From: Polynucleobacter meluiroseus
Lineage (GTDB): Bacteria > Pseudomonadota > Gammaproteobacteria > Burkholderiales > Burkholderiaceae
DNA: 64,000 nt
Assembly (NCBI RefSeq): GCF_900205755.1
Contig: NZ_OANS01000002.1
Coordinates: forward strand, 62,001 to 126,000
Reading direction: 5' to 3'
Both the position numbers and the translations under genes were made by a program. Below, piece after piece: positions 1 to 8,600 of this stretch (position 1 is the first letter of the stretch; each line of letters opens with the position of its first letter). The notes below the pieces were generated by a model. The model was not told where the DNA came from. It saw only the letters and a program-made list of their open reading frames with translations, and did no database searches.

Positions 1-283
1 TCATGCCGTCTTTACGAATCTTGGTCAAAAACTCAAACATCATTGCCAGCAAATCTAAATAGAGGGCTTTGCTGTAGCTCGATGGAGCAATCACAGTTGG
101 CAAAGCTTTCACTGTTGCTTTAATGGTTTTCATGTCATTGCCGACCAAAAAAGCACCAAATGCAGCGCCCCCAATCATCAATAATTCGATTGGCTGGAGG
201 AGGGCTGCGAGATGTCCGCCGGCCATCGCAAATCCACCGAAGACTGAGAAAATAACGACTACATAACCAATGATGACAAACAC
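1..283 (-). CDS. motA: Flagellar motor stator protein MotA, N-terminal part
   Basis: This is the first 94 or so codons of MotA; the rest lies beyond the left edge. MotA is the inner-membrane stator subunit that, with MotB, turns ion flow into flagellar rotation. The reading frame shows a first membrane segment starting FVIIGYVVVIFSVFGGF, then a second hydrophobic stretch (LLIIGGAAFGAFLVG), the usual MotA start. The GTG start at 283 is chosen because an in-frame stop lies a few codons upstream and a GGGG-containing purine stretch (AAAAAGGGG) sits just before it; no in-frame ATG is available. It runs in the same direction as the methyltransferase upstream of it and may share a transcript. Confidence 0.88.
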   Translation of the reverse strand, partial: MFVIIGYVVVIFSVFGGFAMAGGHLAALLQPIELLMIGGAAFGAFLVGNDMKTIKATVKALPTVIAPSSYSKALYLDLLAMMFEFLTKIRKDGM

Positions 284-377
284 AATGAGCCCCTTTTTGC
301 CTGAATATCAGAAGAATACCTGTAATTACGACATTTAATTGCCTGAATAAAGCATGATTATGGTGCCTGTCTTCCCG

Positions 378-1181
378 TTAAGTAGGGCGATATTGGCCAA
401 TGAAATAGACAAAGCATTCACGCTGGTCTGAGCTAAAGCGCATTTTCTGTGATTCATCAATGCCAGGGACGGGAAATTCATGGCTAATTAAGAGACTTTC
501 GCTATTCATCTCCAGAAGGGCCTTGTCCCAGAGTTCGGGCATCGCTGCAGGAGAAAGATAGGCAAAAATCAGGTCATAGTCGGAAAAATTCACTTTTTCA
601 TAGTTGCCTAGACGAAAGCGAACCCTAGAAGTCAAGAATTTGGCTTGTACAACACTTATAAGCCAGGGCAAAGGTGCTATCTCAATGCCCTCAACCTGAG
701 ATTCTGGGCGCAATTGGGCTATGCGGATTGCAAAATTACCCAGACCGCTGCCAATTTCCAGAATTCTGAGTTTTTTACCTGGTAAAAGTTCAGAAACTGC
801 AGTCCAAACTTCGGGTTTGGAGGGATAAAAAGGTACTTGAGTGATAAAAACCGACCAAAAGAGGGCCCCAGTCAGGATGAAGCCCACTACAAAGTAGCTC
901 GTGGGAATGTGTAGTTCTAATGCCACCCAAATAGCTAGCGGGAAAACAAGGTGGATATAGCGCCACCAGTGAGCCATTTTAAATTGAGCGCTTAAAAAAT
1001 AGGCACATATACCTTGCGTTATTAATAAGCATGCCAGGGCGGGTAGCCATTTATAGAAATGAAAGCCCAGTTGGATTAACAGCCAGCATAAGGTGGAAGC
1101 CAAAACAAAAGCAATACCCTGAACAAGTAGGGCAATGAGAGCGGGCGGAGCCTTGCTAAAGCCAAAATACTTTGCCATCAA
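378..1181 (-). CDS. Membrane-anchored class I SAM-dependent methyltransferase
   Basis: A 267-residue protein with about four hydrophobic helices in residues 8-125, followed by a soluble Rossmann-type methyltransferase domain. SAM-binding motif I is visible as ILEIGSGLGNF near residue 140, and an acidic strand-2 end (VEGIEI) follows. The substrate is unknown. The layout (membrane helices plus a compact methyltransferase) is common in proteins annotated only as class I SAM-dependent methyltransferase. It lies 94 bp upstream of motA on the same strand, so a motility-linked role is possible but is only inferred from position. ATG at 1181 or 1178 could serve as start. Confidence 0.75.
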   Translation of the reverse strand: MMAKYFGFSKAPPALIALLVQGIAFVLASTLCWLLIQLGFHFYKWLPALACLLITQGICAYFLSAQFKMAHWWRYIHLVFPLAIWVALELHIPTSYFVVGFILTGALFWSVFITQVPFYPSKPEVWTAVSELLPGKKLRILEIGSGLGNFAIRIAQLRPESQVEGIEIAPLPWLISVVQAKFLTSRVRFRLGNYEKVNFSDYDLIFAYLSPAAMPELWDKALLEMNSESLLISHEFPVPGIDESQKMRFSSDQRECFVYFIGQYRPT

Positions 1182-1345
1182 AACTTCAGTTTTTAAAAAT
1201 CATTTGAGTAAATCCTCATCAATTGCAATTTTGAGCCGTAAAGGGATAAAGAAAGCATAAGAATCCATTCAAGCGGGCTGCATTAAAACGTTTGTGGGTA
1301 TTGAATTATTCAAGTGAGGCAGTTAAGGGTTTACGGGCTAGGGAT

Positions 1346-1600
1346 ATGTTGCGTTTAAATTATCTTTCATTATTGATTGCGAGTCTTCTGATTTGTTCAG
1401 GATGTACTTCTGCGAGCTCGCCCTATGCAGTCAATTGTGAAAATTGCAATGCTCAGCCTTACTACTCAGTGATGATTATTCAACCTGGTATATCTAGTGA
1501 TTTTCCAGTGAGCTACCGTGTCCGGGTTCCTGAGAGTGATACGAAGCTGGGCAAGGTGATGCCAACCGAGGCAGTGAGCTCAAGAGCGGTACCCCAATGA
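1346..1600 (+). CDS. Small predicted lipoprotein, first gene of FlgO-like operon
   Basis: An 84-residue protein starting MLRLNYLS with a hydrophobic stretch and the lipobox-like LICSGC, so it is predicted to be exported and lipidated at the Cys. A longer frame begins at 1292, but the 1346 ATG puts the signal peptide at the true N-terminus and is preferred. The mature part (about 65 residues) has two Cys in a CENC motif and no domain I recognise. Its stop overlaps the ATG of the next gene (ATGA), so the two are probably translationally coupled. By position it belongs with the two FlgO-type envelope proteins downstream. Confidence 0.6.
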   Translation: MLRLNYLSLLIASLLICSGCTSASSPYAVNCENCNAQPYYSVMIIQPGISSDFPVSYRVRVPESDTKLGKVMPTEAVSSRAVPQ

Positions 1601-2253
1601 AATTGCATTTGAATCCTCTCGTATTCTTAGTTCGCGCTGCAAGCACATGCGCCATGTTTTCCGCAGTATTTTCCTTGGGTGCGCACGCCCAGACACAAGC
1701 AAGTCTAGAGAAGACTGTTTCACCTTATCCATTTCGTTATGAGACCATTTCCCTCATTCCAAGCACCTCATCTTCTGGTGCCTTAAATATAGCCTCGATG
1801 TTTATCGCTGAGCAGTTAGAGCGTAATCTTTCCCCGGAAATGAGAAGCCGTGCATTGGTAGTAACAGATTTTGTTGATCTCAGTACTTTGAATGAGACTT
1901 CTCAGCTAGGCCGGCTCTTGGCGCAAAACTTGATGCATGAAATGCAATTGAGAAATTGGTCTGTTACAGACATCACTTTCAGAAAAAATATCCTGATTGA
2001 AGCTAGCGGCGAGTTTTCTCTGAGTAGGGATGTCAAGCAACTGAAGCCGCCAGCACAAACCGGTAGCATTATTACTGGCACATATGTGAACACCGCTGAG
2101 GGACTCATTCTGAATGTCAGAATGATTCAAGTCACCAGTGGTGCAGTGGTATCCACAGCACAAGTGAAGTTACCTCAAGATCGTCTTATCTCGCATTTGC
2201 TGAATGGCCCTCCAAGACCACCAGCTATGCCAGTCTTAAACCTTGCTAATTAA
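1597..2253 (+). CDS. FlgO-domain exported protein
   Basis: A 218-residue protein with a Sec-type signal peptide ending at AHAQ (about residue 31). The mature domain resembles FlgO: an ALNIASMFIAEQLERNL segment, then VVTDFVDLSTLNETSQLGRLL, then a GEFSLSRDVK region and a conserved IITGTYV strand. FlgO-family proteins in Vibrio and Campylobacter are outer-membrane or periplasmic factors needed for normal flagella. It starts by ATGA overlap with the preceding lipoprotein gene. The family call comes from reading the motif pattern and was not confirmed by a profile search. Confidence 0.65.
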   Translation: MKLHLNPLVFLVRAASTCAMFSAVFSLGAHAQTQASLEKTVSPYPFRYETISLIPSTSSSGALNIASMFIAEQLERNLSPEMRSRALVVTDFVDLSTLNETSQLGRLLAQNLMHEMQLRNWSVTDITFRKNILIEASGEFSLSRDVKQLKPPAQTGSIITGTYVNTAEGLILNVRMIQVTSGAVVSTAQVKLPQDRLISHLLNGPPRPPAMPVLNLAN

Positions 2254-2256
2254 TCG

Positions 2257-2274
2257 TACTAGTCCCCACTAGTA
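2257..2274 (+). other. Small perfect hairpin between the two FlgO-like genes
   Basis: TACTAGT, CCCC, ACTAGTA forms a 7-bp perfect stem with a 4-nt loop directly after the stop of the first FlgO-like gene and 32 bp before the next start. There is no T-run, so it is not a classic terminator. It may stabilise the upstream mRNA or separate expression of the two genes. Confidence 0.4.
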
Positions 2275-2306
2275 GAATACGACTTTTATTGATATTCTGA
2301 ATCGAT

Positions 2307-2903
2307 ATGTCTATTCGTCCTACTTCTCGCTCAGCCTACTTTCCTTTAGCTATTGTTTTGCTAATTGGGCTTTTAGGGCTCACCGCTTGCGGTACCACTA
2401 GTCGTAGTGATGCACAGTGCCTGACCTTTGAAGACAAGCTGCAAGCAACGGATTTAACTGTGCTGGTATCGGGAATGGCAACTGAGCTCAATACCTCATT
2501 ACCTAAATTTGATCCCAATGGCCCAGATGAGTACGGTGTGCTACTCGTGGCTGATTTTGTCAATGTCAACACACTCAAAACAGAGCCTAATGTCCTAGTC
2601 ATGAGCGAGATGATGCGGAGTTATCTTGCGCGCATACCCGGGAAGAAGGTAGTGCAAGTAGAGTTTGGTAAAGATATTCGTATCAGCGATACCGGCATTG
2701 TGTCTTTAACTCGCAAGATTGGTCAGGCTGGCAATACGAAGGTTGGAGCTAGTCAAGTGATTGTTGGAACTTACCTCAATTTGCCCAACAAGCTAGTGAT
2801 TAATGTCAAAGCCATTGATCCCAGCAATCAAATTATTAGCGCTGCGATTGTGCGAGAGTTGAACTATTCTTGTAGTGGCGGTAAATTAAGACTCGACAAG
2901 TAG
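2307..2903 (+). CDS. FlgO-domain lipoprotein, paralogue of preceding gene
   Basis: A 198-residue protein with a lipobox LLGLTACG near residue 28, so a predicted lipoprotein. The mature part repeats the pattern seen in the preceding gene: LLVADFVNVNTLKTEPNVLVMSEMM aligns with VVTDFVDLSTLNETSQLGRLL in register, followed by RISDTGIVSLTRKI and VIVGTYLNLPNKLVINVK. The two are therefore paralogues of FlgO type, one secreted and one lipidated. Its stop lies 5 bp from the stop of the convergent REC-Hpt-REC gene. Confidence 0.62.
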   Translation: MSIRPTSRSAYFPLAIVLLIGLLGLTACGTTSRSDAQCLTFEDKLQATDLTVLVSGMATELNTSLPKFDPNGPDEYGVLLVADFVNVNTLKTEPNVLVMSEMMRSYLARIPGKKVVQVEFGKDIRISDTGIVSLTRKIGQAGNTKVGASQVIVGTYLNLPNKLVINVKAIDPSNQIISAAIVRELNYSCSGGKLRLDK

Positions 2904-2908
2904 CAATA

Positions 2909-4168
2909 CTATCTAATCCATTGAGTGATTTGATTTACTAGCTCTTTAGGATCTACTGTTTTAGAAATACAGCCATTCATTCCATGATCAAGGCATTGCT
3001 GAGAGGTATCTGCACACACTTTGGCGCTAAGCCCAATGATGGGTAAAGACTTCAAATGTGCTTGTTCCCGAATTTGCTTGCAGGCTTGTAAGCCATCTAA
3101 TACTGGCATCTGAATATCCATCAGCACTGCGTCGTATTGTTTGGTCTTTAAGAGTTCTAGCGCATCTTGTCCATTGTTTGCTACGTCGATACGCGCGCCA
3201 AAAATTTCTAAGAATTCCTTTAGCGCTTCTTGTGCAATAGCATTGTCTTCAGTTAACAGAATGACAAGATCTTGCAGCGGCCTATCTTGATGACTTTGTT
3301 GAGTGCTTTGCTTGTGATGATGTGATTCGTACTTATCAAGATATTGTTTTAAATGAATCCTAGCCTCTGCAAGTACCTCTAAAAAATCATGATAGTTTTC
3401 AGCATGGAGCTGGCCGAGTCTTAAGTCTGCATCTAGAAACTGTGCTGCGGCAAATACTGCATCGGCTCCAATGGTGCATGCAGACCCCTTAAATGCATGA
3501 ATCCTTTTTTGTGCTGCCTGGAAATCATTCATTGCAACTTCATTTTGCAGGCCTACGCTGCAATCCCTGCAATCCACTACAAATAGGTTCAGTAGCTTGA
3601 AAGTCAAAGCAACATCATTCATCAATAATGCAATTTTATTGATGTTAAAGCCGGGCAAGTCCTTTAGTACTGTATCGGATAGCTTTTGGGGATCGGTAAT
3701 ATCTGTATTGGTTGATTTCAGATGCTCGCGAAGGGGTCGTAATTGCAAAATGCAATTGACCACTGTTTGATATAGTCTGTTTGGATCGATGGGCTTACTA
3801 ATAAAGTCGTTCATTCCATAATCAAAGCACTGTTGAATTTCATCGGCGAATACACCTGCACTAAGCCCAATGATGGGTAAAGACTTCAAATGCGCTTGTT
3901 CGCGAATTTGCTTGCAAGCTTGTAAGCCATCTAATACTGGCATCTGAATATCCATCAACACTGCGTCGTATTGTTTGGTCTTTAAGAGCTCTAGCGCATC
4001 TTGTCCATTGTTAGCCACGTCGATACGCGCGCCAGCGCGCACCAGAAATTGCTTAATGACAACCTGATTAATAAGGTTGTCTTCAACAATGAGTACTTGA
4101 GCCGTTGCTAATACCGGGTGGCAGCCATTTGTTTGGCTCCCCATAGAGCTTGTGTTGTTTATAGCCAC
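2909..4168 (-). CDS. REC-Hpt-REC phosphorelay protein
   Basis: A 419-residue cytoplasmic protein with two receiver domains and a histidine phosphotransfer domain and no kinase of its own. REC1 spans about 23-145 with phospho-acceptor Asp73, Hpt about 175-275 with phospho-acceptor His224 (HAFKGSACTIGA), and a His/Gln/Ser-rich linker at 282-296 leads into REC2 at about 300-419 with Asp351. It could collect phosphate from the kinases at 12.7-16.5 kb, which lack a receiver of their own. A 58-residue core is identical in both receivers and the DNA there is about 96% identical (3027-3200 and 3861-4034), a sign of gene conversion. MAI at 4168 or MGS at 4144 may be the start. Confidence 0.85.
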   Translation of the reverse strand: MAINNTSSMGSQTNGCHPVLATAQVLIVEDNLINQVVIKQFLVRAGARIDVANNGQDALELLKTKQYDAVLMDIQMPVLDGLQACKQIREQAHLKSLPIIGLSAGVFADEIQQCFDYGMNDFISKPIDPNRLYQTVVNCILQLRPLREHLKSTNTDITDPQKLSDTVLKDLPGFNINKIALLMNDVALTFKLLNLFVVDCRDCSVGLQNEVAMNDFQAAQKRIHAFKGSACTIGADAVFAAAQFLDADLRLGQLHAENYHDFLEVLAEARIHLKQYLDKYESHHHKQSTQQSHQDRPLQDLVILLTEDNAIAQEALKEFLEIFGARIDVANNGQDALELLKTKQYDAVLMDIQMPVLDGLQACKQIREQAHLKSLPIIGLSAKVCADTSQQCLDHGMNGCISKTVDPKELVNQITQWIR

Positions 4169-4562
4169 AGTTTTGCTCTAAATTCTGTGAACTGAGCACA
4201 AGAAATCTTAATATCTAAATTGAGTGAGAGAGCAGTAGGGTGGGATGAGGGCGGAGTCAAGCTCATTGCATTGCCTAATTTTTGGAAGCTTCGCGGCGTA
4301 TACAAAATCTGGTCTCCATTTACGCTTAAGCCTTATAAATCGGGCTTCTGCTAACCATTCGAATGGCTTTTCTTCGCTGATTACCTGGCTCTAATAAGTA
4401 ATTTTGAGACTGTTTTATCAGCAACACAAAAACATTTTATTCATTTTGTAAGTATTTTGCCTACTAAATTTGTAGCATTTATCTCATTTAGAAAAAAAAT
4501 GGGTCGGGCAAACTACATTCATCGCGAAAGTACTAAATCGCATAAATTAAGTGAGATAGAAC
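4169..4562 (+). promoter_or_regulatory. Divergent intergenic region upstream of flhDC
   Basis: About 390 bp without a gene, between the divergent REC-Hpt-REC gene and flhD. It becomes very AT-rich from about 4430 onward. In other bacteria the flhDC promoter is a major regulatory hub with a long upstream region, so this stretch probably holds the flhD promoter and regulator sites. I could not assign a specific -35/-10 pair or operator with confidence. Confidence 0.4.
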
Positions 4563-4895
4563 ATGCAACTGATTGATAAATCACAAGAAAGCATTATGAC
4601 AGAAATTCGTGAAGCGAATCTGAATTATTTAATGCTGGCTCAACAGATGATTCAAGCAGACAAGGATCAAGCTGTTTTCCGCCTTGGTGTGAGTCAAGAT
4701 ATCGCTGATTTAATTGGGGATTTAAGTAATTCTCAGCTGATCAAGTTGGCCAGCTCCAACATGATGCTGATGCGCTTTCGCTTTGATGATGCTGCTATGT
4801 TGGGTATGTTGACCAAGAATACTAAGGGTTTATCCCAATCCATCGTCCACAGCTCAATTTTGATGGCCGGCCAAAAAGCCGAAGCTATTGCCTAA
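4563..4895 (+). CDS. flhD: Flagellar transcriptional regulator FlhD
   Basis: A 110-residue protein with the FlhD pattern: REANLNYLMLAQQMI, AVFRLGVSQDIADLI, and SNMMLMRFRFDD, which match the helices of Escherichia coli FlhD in order and spacing. FlhD pairs with FlhC to form the heteromeric activator of early flagellar operons. A second ATG at residue 12 (4596) is a possible alternative start. flhC follows after 37 bp on the same strand. Its presence means this strain has, or recently had, the class I/II/III flagellar cascade. Confidence 0.92.
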   Translation: MQLIDKSQESIMTEIREANLNYLMLAQQMIQADKDQAVFRLGVSQDIADLIGDLSNSQLIKLASSNMMLMRFRFDDAAMLGMLTKNTKGLSQSIVHSSILMAGQKAEAIA

Positions 4896-4932
4896 TTTCT
4901 GCAATACCCATAAAGAAAGCGGAATTTAGATC

Positions 4933-5496
4933 ATGAAAGTTAAAAGCATCGTTGGTGAGACCGAGCAGCTTCAGTTAGCAATTCAGTTAATTAATTTAGG
5001 TGCTCGCCTGCAGTTGCTGGAGTCGCATACTTCTTTATCACGCGAGCGTTTGACTAAGCTTTATAAGGAATTGAAAGGTATCTCGCCTCCAAAAGGGATG
5101 TTGCCATTTTCAACTGACTGGTTTTTGACCTGGCAACCGAATATTCATTCCTCCTTATTTCTCAATATCTACAATTTCCTAAAAGAAAATACTGGTGTTA
5201 CTGGTATTCAGGCGTTAATTAAGTCTTATCAGCTTTATCTTGAGCAATATCACATCATTGAGCAGGCTGACGACCATCCTGTCAGCGATGAGCCAGTCAT
5301 CAGTTTGATCCGTGCGTGGACTCTGATTCGTTTTGTAGAGCAAAAACTCCTGAAAACTGAAACTTGTTCATGCTGTAAAGGGAAGTTTGTTGTTGATGTG
5401 TATGACTTACATGAAGAATATGAGTGCAATCTGTGTAATGTGCCCTCAAGAGCGGGCAAGTATCAGAAGAATAAGAAATTATTACTTGCTGCCTAA
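4933..5496 (+). CDS. flhC: Flagellar transcriptional regulator FlhC
   Basis: A 187-residue zinc-binding partner of FlhD. The conserved segment GARLQLLESHTSLSRERLTK and the block GMLPFSTDWFLTWQPN are diagnostic. The zinc ligands appear as Cys145, Cys148, Cys165 and Cys168, with the same 3-17-3 spacing as Cys137/140/157/160 of the Escherichia coli protein. The FlhDC complex binds DNA upstream of flagellar class II operons. It lies directly after flhD and upstream of the giant flagellin-like gene, separated from it by a terminator-like hairpin. Confidence 0.94.
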   Translation: MKVKSIVGETEQLQLAIQLINLGARLQLLESHTSLSRERLTKLYKELKGISPPKGMLPFSTDWFLTWQPNIHSSLFLNIYNFLKENTGVTGIQALIKSYQLYLEQYHIIEQADDHPVSDEPVISLIRAWTLIRFVEQKLLKTETCSCCKGKFVVDVYDLHEEYECNLCNVPSRAGKYQKNKKLLLAA

Positions 5497-5579
5497 GCTT
5501 TCAAAGCCCATCATTCAAATCAGTTTTATCCTGTTATAAATCTCTTTCCAGACGCTATTTCTAGCGGAGTCTAGGAATT

Positions 5580-5601
5580 AAGGCTATTAAATGCCTTTTT
5601 T
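5580..5601 (+). terminator. Probable terminator after flhC
   Basis: AAGGC, an 8-nt loop and GCCTT followed by a run of six T. The short stem makes it modest in strength, but the T-run and its place 84 bp after flhC fit a Rho-independent terminator. Confidence 0.5.
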
Positions 5602-5632
5602 CTAGCCATTAAAAAAACAGTAATTAATTAAT

Positions 5633-5654
5633 ATGGCTTAGTAACCTAAGCCAT
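5633..5654 (+). promoter_or_regulatory. Hairpin in the leader of the giant flagellin-like gene
   Basis: ATGGCTTAG, TAAC, CTAAGCCAT forms a perfect 9-bp stem with a 4-nt loop, ending 26 bp before the ATG at 5681. A T-rich stretch follows, so it could be a terminator for upstream reading or a 5'-UTR element controlling translation. The gene lacks a clear Shine-Dalgarno sequence, which makes a leader element more plausible. Confidence 0.4.
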
Positions 5655-5680
5655 TAATTTTATTGTGTTTTTTAGTTTGT

Positions 5681-8600
5681 ATGAATAATTCAATCACTTC
5701 CTTAGCATCTAGTCTGCAAAGTGCAGTCAATGATGTTCAGGCACGTCTTGATAAAACGCAAACACAGATTGCCAACGGTAAACAGCCTCTCTCAAAACAA
5801 GATGCTAGTGTCGTTGCTAGATTATCTAATCAGGCCACTAGCCAAGATGCTGTTCAAGGCAATATTACTAATGCCAACAACATCATCGATATTACACAAA
5901 CAGGCTTAAGTTCAATCTCATCGATTTTGTCCCAAATGCAAGGTTTGGCCACGCAAGTGTCTAATGGTTTATTTAACTCCGTTGATCAGAGTAATTTGTT
6001 TGCTGAATTTGCTAGCCTTAATAAACAAATTGGACAAATTGCTGCGACAACTAGCTTAAATGGCAATAATTTACTTACTGGTAACCAGACATTATCAGTA
6101 GTGAGCGGTACCGATGGTGTGAATAACCAAACTACTGTCATTCAGGGTATAGATATCACCCGCCTACAAGCGGCTCTGAATGCCATTACTTTTGCTGTAG
6201 CTTCTCAAAATTTAACGCCAACTACAATAGTAGATGGTGTACCTACTGTTAGTGCCCCCACTAGCGCACAACAAACGATTACCTTTAATGGTTTGGCAAA
6301 TGGCGATAGTGCAACTGTAGGCGGGCTCACTTTTACAGCCACTCGAGATTTAACGGCGGCGCAAGTGGCAGCAGCCTTTACACAAAAGATCAATAACCCA
6401 AGCAGTACTCCTGCAGGCGGTAGCTTTGCGAATAGTTTTACAAGTAGCTTTACTGCTGCTGATAATGGTAGTGGCATAGTGATCCTTACGGGATCGATCG
6501 CTGGACCACAATCTATTTCCGTTAGCGGTAACATTGCTAGTGCAACATCTCCAATTACTAGTGGCAACATTACCATTAACATCCCTGGAGTAGCTTATGT
6601 AGCCCCTACTAATGCACAACAAACTATTAGTTTTAATGGTTTAGCGAGAGGTGACAGCGCGACTGTAGGTGGCTTAACATTCACTGCTGCTAGCGATTTA
6701 AGTGCAGCGCAAGTGGCAGCAGCCTTTACTCAAAAGATCACTACCCCCAGTAGCACTCCAGCAGGTGGTAATTTTTCGAATAGTTTTATAGGCGGCCTTG
6801 ATGCTACTGACCTTGCCAATGGTTCAGTTAGATTGACGAGTAATCCTTTAGGCTTTCGAAATCCAGTTGCAGTCAGTGGCAACATTACGAGCGCAACATC
6901 TCCAATTACTAGCAGCAATATCACTAGCAACATCTCTGGAGTGACCTATGTAGCGCCTACTAATGCTCAGCAAACCATCAGCTTTAATGGTTTGGCTGGA
7001 GGGGATAGTGCTACTGTAGGTGGGCTAACTTTTACTGCAAATAGTGATTTAACGGCGTCACAGGTTGCCAGCATTTTTTATCAAAAGATTGCAAATAGCA
7101 GCAATAGCGCTGCTGGTAACTTTACCAATAACTTTCAAGGTGGTTATAACCTAACGAGCCCGGGCTCTGGAAATGCCGTGACCTTTACTGCAACGGCAAC
7201 CGGTCCAAACTCGATTGGGGTTGGCGGTAATATTACAAGCGCAACAACAGCGATCACTTCTGCGAATGTTGCTAGCAACCGCACTGGGGTGGCCTATGTG
7301 GCACCATCTTATGCACAACAAACCATTCGCTTAAATGCTATGGCGCCTGGTGATACTGCTACTGTCGGTGGCCTAATACTAACTGCCACCACTGGCTTAA
7401 CAGCAGCGCAAGTGGCAGCAGCCTTTGCACAAAAGATCAATAGCCCAAGCAGTACTCCAGCAGGCGGTAATTTTACGAGTAGCTTTATAGGTGGTTTTAG
7501 CGCTGTTGACAATAGCAACGGTACTTTTACGCTTAATGGAAATGCAGTAGGGCCGATGAGCGCAATTGTCGTAAGCTCTACCTTGTCTTCTTCTATTAGA
7601 CCTGCATTAAGTGCAAGTGACATAACCATTATTGCTGCCGGAAGCCCTTCTTTAGCAGCCCAGTTTTCAGTTGTATTGCATTCCTTGGCAGCGGGAGAAA
7701 CTGCTACAGTTGGAGGTCTTACATTTACAGCGAGCTCAAATGTAACGGCAACTCAAGTTGCCGATATTTTTGCAGCCAAAATTAATTCGAATACAGATAG
7801 TTCTTCAGGGACATTTTTGAATGCGTTCTCGGGTGGATTTGCTGCAACATCATCTGGGATGGGAAATCTATCTCTCAACGGAACTTCAAATGGTGCGAGA
7901 ACAATGGAGGTTAGCGGTAGAACTGTAAGCCCAACCATTATCCAGTCTTCAGATGTGTCTATTTCTGTGACAGGCAATTACTCTAGCTCAGGCAACTATG
8001 CTCAGCAGTTGATTCAGATGAGGGCCTTATCTGCTGGCGAGACTGAAACTTTAGGAGGTCTTACTCTTACCGCAAATTCAAATATGACGGCAAGAGATGT
8101 GGCGATTGCATTTTTAAATAAACAGCAATACAACTCAGATCCACCTTCAAGTGCTGGCTCCTTTGGTGGCACTAGTTTTACTTATGGCTCGCAATTCTCT
8201 TTAAATAACTACAACGTAACCCTTGGACAACTGTCTGCAAATGCTTCTAGTCCAGGCCCCAGAGATTTGCTACCCGCATCTGGAACTGTGACCGGAGGTA
8301 GTGGTAATAGTGCGCTGAGCGCGTCTGATGTGACAACAATTTCTGTCGGAACTGCAAGTCAAGCCGGCGCTTATGCGCAGCAAACTGTGCAGTTTCATGA
8401 TCTGTTTCCTGGTGAGAGCGTTACTGTTGGTGGCCTTACCTTTTACGCCAATACTTTCGTGAATGCAGCTACAGTGGCAAATAATTTCTCTGCGCGGATG
8501 ACTAGTAATACCAGCTCACCTGCAGGCGGATATTTTGGCGGCTCATTTTCTGCAAACTTTGCCCCAGGATCTATATCAAGTGGTTCTTTATCAATCACCG

